Shown here: positions 57,147 to 64,000 of the stretch, one piece after another
How the letters are laid out: the number at the start of each line of letters is the position of its first letter
Position numbering within the stretch: the stretch's first letter is position 1
Origin: a bacterium
GTDB taxonomy: Bacteria; Bacillota; Bacilli; Lactobacillales; Streptococcaceae
Assembly: GCA_905221385.1 (NCBI GenBank)
Contig: CAJNCV010000006.1
Span: 50,532 to 114,531, forward strand
Direction: 5' to 3'
Length of the DNA stretch: 64,000 bases
The notes under the pieces: generated by a model
Told to the model about the DNA's origin: nothing
Databases searched by the model: none
Seen by the model: only the letters and a program-made list of their open reading frames with translations
Translations under genes and position numbers: made by a program

Positions 57147-58574
57147 ATGTCTAAGATGAATGACTTTATTCAACAGGAGACGATAACGGGTATTGTTCCC
57201 ATGACCAACAAGGATCGTCAGTATTCTTTCTGGGATCTCTTTCTGTCGACAAGTGGTTTTGCCATCGCAACTTGGTGTTATACCCAAGGAGCCTATGTGG
57301 CTCAATATTTGACCTTTAACCAAATGTTAATAAATATTTTTAGCTTTAACATTATCTGGGTCTTTATTGAATGTCTCCCAATCTTGTTTGCTGTTAAATA
57401 TGGAATTGATTTGTGGATTTGGTTAAGGGCTGTCCTCGGAAAAAAAGGGGTGGCCTTGCTATCAACCATTATTAGCTTGGCTAACTTTGGCTGGTACGCC
57501 GTTGCGGCTAATCTTTTTGCCAATTCTATGATCCATTTGGCAAACAATTTTGGTCTTGGATTGGACAAGGGAGTATGGGCACCGATTCTTGGTACACTCT
57601 GTGTTCTTCTTGGAACTCTGATTGCACTTGGAGGTCCAGAAGTGATTAAATGGACCAATCGATTCTTGGTCATTGCCTTGTTGATTGTCGGTTTCATTAT
57701 CGTTGGAATCTGCTTTGTAGCCGTGCCTATCACTGACATTATGAACATTCAACCGGCTACCCAAGGAGATTTAACGCCATTAGAACGCTTCATGCTTTCT
57801 GGAGAAGGAAATGTTGCATTTGCTTTCTCTTGGTCTACACAGGCATTGGTTTTACCGCGTTTAGCAAAATCAGAACGCAGTGGCTATTGGGCTACAGCCT
57901 TATCATACGGAGTTGTGGCTCCATTCTTCGTTGCGACAGGTGGAGTGATGGCTCTAGCCATGTTTGTCAAAACAGGTGTTTATGAAAGTGATCCAACAAC
58001 CATGCTATCAACTCTAAGCACCCCAGCCTTTGCCCTCTTAAGTCTACTACTAGTAGCCTTTGCCAATATTGGAACCCAGGGGACAGGATCGTATGTGAAT
58101 TGTATGATTGTCAAAAGTGGCATGCCCAAAGTAAGCTATAAACTAATGGTTTGGATTGCCATGGTATACGTGAGCCTACTTACAATCTGGGGAGGAGTGG
58201 AAGAGTACTTCGGTTCCTTCATCTCCCTAGCCGCCTATATTCAAGGGCCAATTATTGGTATGATTGTTGTCGATTATTTTATCTTAAGAAAACGAAAACT
58301 CGACTTGCGCTCAGCCTATTTCCTAGAAGGACACGATGCTTACGAGTTTACCAAAGGATTTAACTTGGTTGGCTTGTCTTGTGTATTTATTTCCTTATTG
58401 GTGGCGGTACTATTTGTTTATAACCCTGTAACAGCACAGATTCAAAGCCCAATCTTTTTAATCACAACGGGTAGTGGCTTTACTGCGATTTTTGGAGGTT
58501 TACTGTACTGGTTAGCTAGCTTAACTCCTTTAAAACGCTATATGATCAAGGATCGGGACTCTGTTACGATTTAA
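57147..58574 (+). CDS. NCS1-type permease, copy A
   Basis: 475 aa, about 12 membrane helices. The opening (GIVPMTNKDRQYSFWDLFLSTSGFAIATW), GGPEVIKWTNR and late DYFILRKRKLDL match the NCS1 family (cytosine, purines, allantoin, thiamine/HMP). Substrate unknown; sharing an operon with a LicC/LicA-like fusion hints at a quaternary or amino-alcohol substrate or a nucleobase. By eye it differs from copy B in 29 of 475 residues. Confidence 0.85.
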   Translation: MSKMNDFIQQETITGIVPMTNKDRQYSFWDLFLSTSGFAIATWCYTQGAYVAQYLTFNQMLINIFSFNIIWVFIECLPILFAVKYGIDLWIWLRAVLGKKGVALLSTIISLANFGWYAVAANLFANSMIHLANNFGLGLDKGVWAPILGTLCVLLGTLIALGGPEVIKWTNRFLVIALLIVGFIIVGICFVAVPITDIMNIQPATQGDLTPLERFMLSGEGNVAFAFSWSTQALVLPRLAKSERSGYWATALSYGVVAPFFVATGGVMALAMFVKTGVYESDPTTMLSTLSTPAFALLSLLLVAFANIGTQGTGSYVNCMIVKSGMPKVSYKLMVWIAMVYVSLLTIWGGVEEYFGSFISLAAYIQGPIIGMIVVDYFILRKRKLDLRSAYFLEGHDAYEFTKGFNLVGLSCVFISLLVAVLFVYNPVTAQIQSPIFLITTGSGFTAIFGGLLYWLASLTPLKRYMIKDRDSVTI

Positions 58575-58629
58575 GGATAAATGAAAACCTTAATCTATAT
58601 CTATTTGCTTCCTCTTTTTTGAAAGTTAA

Positions 58630-58705
58630 TTTTACACTAGTAATTGATATGATTCTAGTCAATCATGTTCTGATTATTTTAGCCATGACAGGAGATATTC
58701 AATAA
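58630..58705 (+). pseudogene. Remnant of the small membrane protein gene
   Basis: Matches the last ~20 codons of 56960-57145: ATTCTAGTCAATCATGTTCTG and ATTTTAGCCATGACAGGAG, ending ATTCAATAA exactly as in the intact gene. No start codon in frame with a ribosome site. Confidence 0.7.
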
Positions 58706-58706
58706 A

Positions 58707-60134
58707 ATGTCCAAGATGAATGACTTTATTCAACAGGAGACGATAACGGGAATCGTTCCTATGACCAACAAGGATCGTCAGTATTCTTTCTGGGATCTCT
58801 TCCTATCAACAAGTGGTTTTGCCATCGCAACTTGGTGTTATACTCAAGGAGCTTATGTGGCTCAATATTTGACCTTTAATCAAATGTTGATTAATATTTT
58901 TAGTTTCAACATTATCTGGGTCTTTATTGAATGTCTCCCAATCTTGTTTGCTGTTAAATATGGAATTGATTTGTGGATTTGGTTAAGGGCTGTCCTCGGA
59001 AAAAAAGGGGTGGCCGTTCTATCAACCGTGATTAGTCTGGCAAATTTTGGTTGGTACGCCGTTACAGCCAATCTTTTTGCCAGCTCCATGATTCATTTGG
59101 CAAATAATTTTGGACTTGGTTTAGACAAGGGAGTATGGGAACCGATTCTAGGTACCCTCTGTGTTCTCCTTGGAACGCTGATTGCTCTTGGGGGGCCAGA
59201 GGTGATTAAAGGTACTAATCGCTTTCTGGTGGTTGCCTTGTTATTTGTTGGACTAATCATCGTTGGAATCTGTTTTGTTGCGGTTCCGATTAGGGATATT
59301 ATGAATGTCCAACCTGCCATCCAAGAAAATTTGACACCGATTGAACGTTTTATGATGTCAGGAGAAGGAAATGTGGCCGTAGCCTTTTCTTGGTCTACAC
59401 AAGCATTCGTCTTACCACGTTTGGCAAAATCAGAACGTAGTGGCTATTGGGCTACAGCCTTGTCATACGGGGTTGTTGCGCCATTCTTTGCTGCGACAGG
59501 TGGAGTCATGGCTCTAGCCATGTTTGTCAAAACAGGTGTCTATGAAAGTGACCCAACGACGATGCTTTCAACTCTAAGCACACCAGCCTTTGCGCTTTTA
59601 AGTTTACTATTAGTAGCTTTTGCTAATATTGGAACCCAGGGTACAGGATCGTACGTGAACTGTATGATTGTAAAAAGCGGGATGCCAAAAGTAAGCTATA
59701 AACTAATGGTTTGGATTGCGATGGTTTATGTAAGCTTACTTACGATTTGGGGAGGAGTAGATGAATACTTCGGTTCCTTCATCTCACTGGCTGCCTATAT
59801 TCAAGGACCCATTATCGGAATGATCGTTGTTGACTACTTTATCTTAAGAAAACGAAAACTTGATTTGCATTCAGCCTATTTCCTTGAAGGACATGACGCC
59901 TATGAGTTTACAAATGGCTTTAACCTGGTGGGATTATCTTGTGTAATCATTTCCTTGTTAGTTGCAGTACTATTTGTTTACAATCCTATAACAAAGCACA
60001 TCCAGAGTCCTGTGTTCCTGCTCACAACTGGTAGTGGCTTTACGGCGATCTTTGGTGGTCTATTGTACTGGCTAGCTAGCTTAACTCCTTTAAAATGCTA
60101 TATGATTAAGGATAGAGATTCCGTTACGATTTAA
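58707..60134 (+). CDS. NCS1-type permease, copy B (tandem duplicate)
   Basis: 475 aa, about 94% identical to copy A. The first ~100 residues are identical; changes cluster at about residues 155-225 (W/G, I/F, T/R, G/E, L/F) and near the C-terminus. A 108-nt stretch (58908-59015) is identical to 57348-57455 at the DNA level even at silent sites, a sign of gene conversion. Preceded by the remnant of the small membrane protein; ends at the 60139-60167 terminator. Confidence 0.85.
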   Translation: MSKMNDFIQQETITGIVPMTNKDRQYSFWDLFLSTSGFAIATWCYTQGAYVAQYLTFNQMLINIFSFNIIWVFIECLPILFAVKYGIDLWIWLRAVLGKKGVAVLSTVISLANFGWYAVTANLFASSMIHLANNFGLGLDKGVWEPILGTLCVLLGTLIALGGPEVIKGTNRFLVVALLFVGLIIVGICFVAVPIRDIMNVQPAIQENLTPIERFMMSGEGNVAVAFSWSTQAFVLPRLAKSERSGYWATALSYGVVAPFFAATGGVMALAMFVKTGVYESDPTTMLSTLSTPAFALLSLLLVAFANIGTQGTGSYVNCMIVKSGMPKVSYKLMVWIAMVYVSLLTIWGGVDEYFGSFISLAAYIQGPIIGMIVVDYFILRKRKLDLHSAYFLEGHDAYEFTNGFNLVGLSCVIISLLVAVLFVYNPITKHIQSPVFLLTTGSGFTAIFGGLLYWLASLTPLKCYMIKDRDSVTI

Positions 60135-60138
60135 GTTT

Positions 60139-60167
60139 AAGAGAGAAGGCTGTTTCTCTCTTTTTTT
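60139..60167 (+). terminator. Terminator after permease copy B
   Basis: AAGAGAGAA-GGCTG-TTTCTCTC followed by TTTTTTT. Confidence 0.88.
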
Positions 60168-60267
60168 GTGATTGAATGTTACAAAATCTTGAAAAAGAGA
60201 TGAAAGCGTTTGATAGTTTTTGTAAGAAAGTGTATAATTATAGTAGCAATAAAGAAGGAGAAGTCTC

Positions 60268-60924
60268 ATGGCAGTTAAAGATTTTATGACCCGCAAGGTA
60301 GTTTATATCAGTCCAGATACGACTGTAGCACATGCAGCAGATTTGATGCGCGAGCAAGGCTTGCACCGTTTACCTGTTATCGAAAATGACCAATTAGTTG
60401 GTCTGGTAACAGAAGGAACTATAGCGGAAGCCAGCCCATCTAAAGCAACTAGTCTCTCCATCTATGAGATGAATTATCTTCTCAATAAGACTAAAGTCAA
60501 AGATGTTATGATTCGGGATGTCATCACAGTGTCAGGTTATGCTAGTCTAGAAGATGCGACCTATCTCATGTTGAAGAATAAGATCGGTATTCTTCCAGTT
60601 GTGGATAACCGACAGGTTTATGGTGTGATTACAGATCGTGATGTTTTCCAGGCTTTTCTAGAAATTGCTGGCTACGGCGAGGAAGGGATTCGTGTTCGGT
60701 TTATTACGGAAAATGAAGTTGGGGTTTTGGGCAAGATTGTAACCTTAATCGTTGAGGAAAATCTAAATATTTCTCATACGGTTAATATTCCACGCAAGGA
60801 CGGCAAGGTCGTGATTGAGGTTCAAATTGATGGAACAAGTGATTTAACTTCTCTGAAGGAGAAATTTGAAACGCAAGGTATCCAAGTAGAGGAGATCGCT
60901 CGAACCTCTGCTAAAAAGTTATAA
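60268..60924 (+). CDS. CBS-pair plus ACT domain protein (AcuB-like)
   Basis: 218 aa. Two CBS domains (1-60 and 76-130: DFMTRKVVYISPDTTVAHAADLM, DVMIRDVITVSGYASLEDATYLM) followed by an ACT-like domain (143-218). Such proteins sense adenine nucleotides or other ligands. In Bacillus AcuB relates to acetoin use; the target here is unknown. -10 TGTATAAT near 60231-60238, RBS AAGGAGAAG. Confidence 0.88.
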   Translation: MAVKDFMTRKVVYISPDTTVAHAADLMREQGLHRLPVIENDQLVGLVTEGTIAEASPSKATSLSIYEMNYLLNKTKVKDVMIRDVITVSGYASLEDATYLMLKNKIGILPVVDNRQVYGVITDRDVFQAFLEIAGYGEEGIRVRFITENEVGVLGKIVTLIVEENLNISHTVNIPRKDGKVVIEVQIDGTSDLTSLKEKFETQGIQVEEIARTSAKKL

Positions 60925-60929
60925 ATATG

Positions 60930-60952
60930 GAGGGTGAAAGCCCTCTTTTTTG
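60930..60952 (+). terminator. Terminator before prfB
   Basis: GAGGG-TGAAAG-CCCTC followed by TTTTTT. Confidence 0.8.
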
Positions 60953-61000
60953 TATACAATTTGAAATAACAAGCAAAATATGGAAAGAAATGAGAGAATG

Positions 61001-61009
61001 TGGTATAAT
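61001..61009 (+). promoter_or_regulatory. Extended -10 promoter of prfB-ftsE-ftsX
   Basis: TGGTATAAT, 27 bp before the prfB start. Confidence 0.6.
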
Positions 61010-61035
61010 AAAAAGATGTGAATAAAGGAGTATTT

Positions 61036-62131
61036 ATGGACATTTCAGAAATTCGTCAAAAAATTGACGCAAATCGTGAAAAATTAGCTTCTTTTAGGGG
61101 GTCTCTTTGACCTCGAAGGCTTAGAGGAAGAGATTGCCATCTTGGAAAACAAGATGACAGAACCTGATTTTTGGAACGATAATATCGCGGCCCAAAAAAC
61201 GTCGCAAAAATTAAATGAATTAAAAAACACCTACAACACCTTCCGCAAGATGGAAGAGTTGCAGGATGAAGTTGAAATTTTATTGGATTTTTTAGCAGAA
61301 GACGAGTCAGTCCATGATGAACTGGTCGAACAGTTGACAGAACTTGATAAGATGATGACCAGCTACGAGATGACGCTTCTCTTGTCAGAACCTTATGACC
61401 ACAATAATGCTATTTTGGAAATCCATCCAGGTTCTGGAGGTACAGAGGCTCAGGACTGGGGTGATATGTTGCTCCGTATGTACACTCGTTATGGAAATGC
61501 AAAAGGCTTTAAAGTTGAAGTCTTGGATTACCAAGCTGGTGATGAAGCGGGCATCAAGTCTGTGACCTTGTCTTTTGAAGGCCCAAATGCCTACGGTCTT
61601 CTCAAGTCAGAAATGGGTGTTCACCGTCTGGTCCGTATTTCTCCATTTGACTCTGCCAAACGCCGCCATACTTCATTTACCTCCGTGGAAGTCATGCCCG
61701 AGTTAGATGATACCATCGAAGTGGAAATCCGTGAGGATGATATTAAGATGGATACCTTCCGTTCAGGTGGTGCTGGTGGACAAAACGTCAATAAAGTTTC
61801 AACAGGTGTGCGTTTGACACACATTCCTACGGGAACTGTCGTCCAGTCAACAGTCGATCGTACCCAGTATGGAAATAGAGATCGTGCCATGAAGATGTTG
61901 CAGGCCAAGCTCTATCAAATGGAGCAAGAAAAGAAAGCTGCGGAAGTCGATTCCCTCAAAGGTGAGAAAAAAGAAATCACTTGGGGAAGTCAGATTCGTT
62001 CTTATGTCTTCACACCTTATACCATGGTAAAAGATCACCGTACGAGCTTTGAAGTCGCACAGGTAGATAAGGTCATGGATGGAGATCTTGATGGTTTCAT
62101 CGACGCCTATCTCAAGTGGCGAATCAGCTAA
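61036..62131 (+). CDS. prfB: Peptide chain release factor 2, with programmed +1 frameshift
   Basis: Starts at 61036 (RBS AAAGGAG). The first 24 codons end in AGG GGG TCT CTT TGA; ribosomes slip +1 at CTT TGA (61105-61110) and go on in the second frame from GAC at 61109, giving 364 aa, the normal length. The in-frame UGA is read by RF2 itself, so low RF2 favours slippage. The upstream AGGGGG is the expected internal Shine-Dalgarno-like stimulator. RF2 features: stop-recognition SPF in [11 protein letters not shown] and GGQ in [10 protein letters not shown]. Neighbours ftsE and ftsX follow. Confidence 0.96.
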
Positions 62132-62149
62132 GAATAGAAAGGAACTCAC

Positions 62150-62842
62150 ATGTCAATCATTGAAATGCGAGATGTTGTCAAAAAATACGATAACGGAACG
62201 ACTGCCCTCCGTGGAGTCTCTCTTAGTATTGAACCAGGAGAATTTGCCTATATCGTTGGGCCTTCTGGAGCAGGGAAATCAACCTTTATTCGAGCTTTAT
62301 ATCGAGAAGTAAAGATTGAAAAAGGGAGCCTAACAGTTGCAGGCTTTAATTTGGTTAAAATCAAGAAGAAAGATATCCCTCTGCTCCGTCGCAGTGTTGG
62401 GGTAGTCTTTCAAGATTACAAACTCTTGCCTAAGAAAACTGTTTATGAAAATATTGCTTACGCAATGGAAGTTATCGGAGAGAATCGCCGTAACATCAAA
62501 AAACGGGTTATGGAAGTGTTGGACCTAGTAGGTTTAAAACACAAGGTTCGTTCTTTCCCGAATGAACTCTCAGGTGGAGAACAGCAACGGATTGCGATTG
62601 CCCGTGCGATTGTCAACAATCCTAAAGTATTGATTGCTGATGAACCAACAGGAAACTTGGACCCAGATAATTCGTGGGAAATTATGAATCTGTTGGAACG
62701 CATCAATCTTCAAGGTACAACTGTTTTGATGGCGACCCACAACAGCCAGATCGTAAATACCTTGCGCCACCGTGTCATTGCCATTGAAAACGGCCGTGTC
62801 GTTCGTGACGAAGCTAAAGGAGAATATGGATACGATGATTAG
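62150..62842 (+). CDS. ftsE: Cell division ABC ATPase FtsE
   Basis: 230 aa. Walker A GPSGAGKST, signature LSGGEQQRIAIARAI, Walker B VLIADEPTGNLDP. With FtsX it controls a peptidoglycan hydrolase (PcsB in streptococci) at the septum. Overlaps the ftsX start by 8 bp. Confidence 0.96.
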   Translation: MSIIEMRDVVKKYDNGTTALRGVSLSIEPGEFAYIVGPSGAGKSTFIRALYREVKIEKGSLTVAGFNLVKIKKKDIPLLRRSVGVVFQDYKLLPKKTVYENIAYAMEVIGENRRNIKKRVMEVLDLVGLKHKVRSFPNELSGGEQQRIAIARAIVNNPKVLIADEPTGNLDPDNSWEIMNLLERINLQGTTVLMATHNSQIVNTLRHRVIAIENGRVVRDEAKGEYGYDD

Positions 62843-63761
62843 TAGATTTTTTCGCCATTTATTTGAATCATTAAAGAGTTTAAAACGAAATGGCTGGATG
62901 ACAGTAGCAGCAGTGAGTTCGGTTATGATTACCTTGACGCTCGTTGCCTTATTTGCATCCGTAATTTTTAATACAGCAAAACTGGCTACCGATATTGAAA
63001 ACAACGTTCGTGTTATGGTCTACATTCGTAAGGATGTAGCGGATAACAGTGAAACGATTGAAAAAGAAGGTCAGACAGTTACCAATAATGACTACCACAA
63101 GGTATATGATGCTTTGAAGGCGATGCCGGCTGTTAAAAGTGTTACCTTCTCAAGTAAAGAAGAACAATACGAGAAACTGACGGAAACAATGGGTGACGAT
63201 TGGAAGGTCTTTGAAGGGGATGCAAACCCTCTCTATGATGCTTATGTCGTTGATACAAATTCTCCGAGTGATGTTAAAACGGTAGCTGAAGAAGCTAAGA
63301 AAATTGAGGGAGTATCAGAGGTTCAAGATGGTGGAGCCAACACTCAACGACTTTTCGAACTGGCTTCCTTTATCCGTGTTTGGGGATTGGTTATTGCAGG
63401 GCTCTTGATTTTTATTGCAGTCTTCTTGATTTCCAATACCATCCGTATCACCATTATTTCACGTAGTCGTGAGATTCAGATTATGCGTCTTGTAGGAGCA
63501 AGGAATGGCTATATCCGTGGTCCATTCTTGCTAGAAGGTGCTTTTATTGGCTTGCTTGGTGCAGCGATTCCTTCAGTCCTTGTATTCTTTATCTACAATA
63601 TGGTTTATCAATCTGTCAATAAATCCTTGGTAGGTCAAAACTTGTCAATGATTACACCAGATGTGTTTATTCCTCTGATGACAGTCCTATTATTTGTAAT
63701 CGGAATTTTCATTGGTTCAATTGGTTCAGGTATTTCGATGCGTCGATTCTTAAAGATTTAA
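62835..63761 (+). CDS. ftsX: Cell division membrane protein FtsX
   Basis: 308 aa from the ATG at 62835 (MISRFFRHLF), the length known for streptococcal FtsX; an ATG at 62826 is also in frame. Four membrane helices (about 25-45, 180-205, 225-250, 275-300) with a large outside loop between the first two that binds PcsB. Ends before the hairpin at 63787. Confidence 0.95.
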   Translation: MISRFFRHLFESLKSLKRNGWMTVAAVSSVMITLTLVALFASVIFNTAKLATDIENNVRVMVYIRKDVADNSETIEKEGQTVTNNDYHKVYDALKAMPAVKSVTFSSKEEQYEKLTETMGDDWKVFEGDANPLYDAYVVDTNSPSDVKTVAEEAKKIEGVSEVQDGGANTQRLFELASFIRVWGLVIAGLLIFIAVFLISNTIRITIISRSREIQIMRLVGARNGYIRGPFLLEGAFIGLLGAAIPSVLVFFIYNMVYQSVNKSLVGQNLSMITPDVFIPLMTVLLFVIGIFIGSIGSGISMRRFLKI

Positions 63762-63786
63762 GAAAATGGGAGTGCCTATATTTTAT

Positions 63787-63816
63787 AAAAGAGAAGTTTT
63801 CGGAGCTTCTCTTTTT
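63787..63816 (+). terminator. Terminator of prfB-ftsE-ftsX
   Basis: AAAAGAGAAG-TTTTCGGAG-CTTCTCTTTTT. Confidence 0.88.
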
Positions 63817-63893
63817 AGTTTGCAAAGCTACTGATCTTGTATTTGATTGACATAAACTGAGAAAAGCAGTAGCTCTCTATCCCGTACCAACAC

Positions 63894-63929
63894 AGAAAAT
63901 GCTCCCTTATTGCTAAGGAAGCATTTTCT
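63894..63929. terminator. Palindromic hairpin, likely bidirectional terminator
   Basis: AGAAAATGCT.CCTTA ... TAAGG.AGCATTTTCT, a 16-bp arm with two mismatches around a short loop. It lies just behind the possible minus-strand gene end at 63953. Confidence 0.6.
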
Positions 63930-63952
63930 CATAGTGAGGCAGATAGTCCTGC

Positions 63953-64000
63953 TTAGTCTCTTCTTAAGAATTGATCTAAGTAATAATTAAAGTAGGTTTT
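63953..64000 (-). CDS. Possible 3' end of a minus-strand gene cut by the window edge
   Basis: Sixteen open codons run in from the right edge (…KTYFNYYLDQFLRRD-stop) and a hairpin follows on the same strand. Too short to name; it may equally be chance. Confidence 0.3.
   Translation of the reverse strand, partial: KTYFNYYLDQFLRRD

Noticed and set aside
61036..61141. prfB as a frameshifted pseudogene
   Set aside because: The AGGGGG...CTT TGA site is the known programmed +1 frameshift; the joined product is 364 aa, the normal length.

Overview
The window looks like chromosome of a Mitis-group Streptococcus (S. mitis/oralis/infantis/pneumoniae relatives). It has low GC, BOX repeats at 386-581 and 35133-35246, many extended -10 promoters (TGnTATAAT), and proteins that match pneumococcal families almost residue for residue (copY-cupA-copA with cupredoxin domains, mntE, a Mn-riboswitch-controlled P-type ATPase, spxB, lctO, whiA). 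Gene order differs from what I remember of S. pneumoniae: the cmk block is followed directly by folA-clpX, and lctO-cop-spxB is joined to the end of the def/yaaA block. I therefore favour a non-pneumococcal Mitis species.

Layout. 1-2950: end of an FAD oxidoreductase gene, a BOX, galE, a family 2 glycosyltransferase and a ferredoxin. 2995-10059: housekeeping run (LysM protein, cmk, folA, clpX, ysxC, ridA, rapZ-yvcK-whiA). 10100-13235: an AT-rich accessory island between two copies of a short repeat (end of whiA plus its terminator). It encodes lipoproteins, an alpha/beta-hydrolase (lipase-like) protein and two small helical proteins, with a broken tandem copy of its first two genes. 13282-23298: fnr, then cdaA-cdaR-glmM (c-di-AMP and wall precursor), DUF1149, degV, dapB-cca-ABC-F. 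23352-27549: divergent mntE and a riboswitch-controlled Mn/Ca ATPase. 27654-30613: deformylase-like protein, a membrane protein and yaaA. 30804-37672: lctO, the copper operon, and spxB broken by one stop codon. 37673-46204: AT-rich secreted protein, SemiSWEET, GH1 glucosidase, manA, NSS transporter, TipA-like regulator, Nudix hydrolase and a frameshifted flavoprotein. 46262-54777: degV, tetR, deaminase, upp, clpP, ylbG and the liv branched-chain amino acid operon. 54797-60134: palindromic repeats, an HTH/cytidylyltransferase/choline-kinase-like fusion, a tiny membrane protein and two 94% identical NCS1-type permeases. 60268-64000: CBS-ACT protein, prfB with programmed frameshift, ftsE-ftsX.

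Regulation visible in the DNA: CcpA (cre) sites at lctO and spxB, two CopY operators, a CtsR box over the clpP -35, a CodY box over the livJ -35, a yybP-ykoY (Mn) riboswitch before the ATPase, and a 19-bp-spacer MerR-type promoter.

The most interesting regions are the whiA island, which has the gene content and reversed domain order of the TslA/TilA/TlaA type VII lipase toxin system, and the HTH-LicC-LicA-like fusion with its duplicated permeases. The spxB nonsense codon predicts loss of the main H2O2 source while lctO stays intact. No rRNA, tRNA, CRISPR array, complete insertion sequence or prophage was seen.
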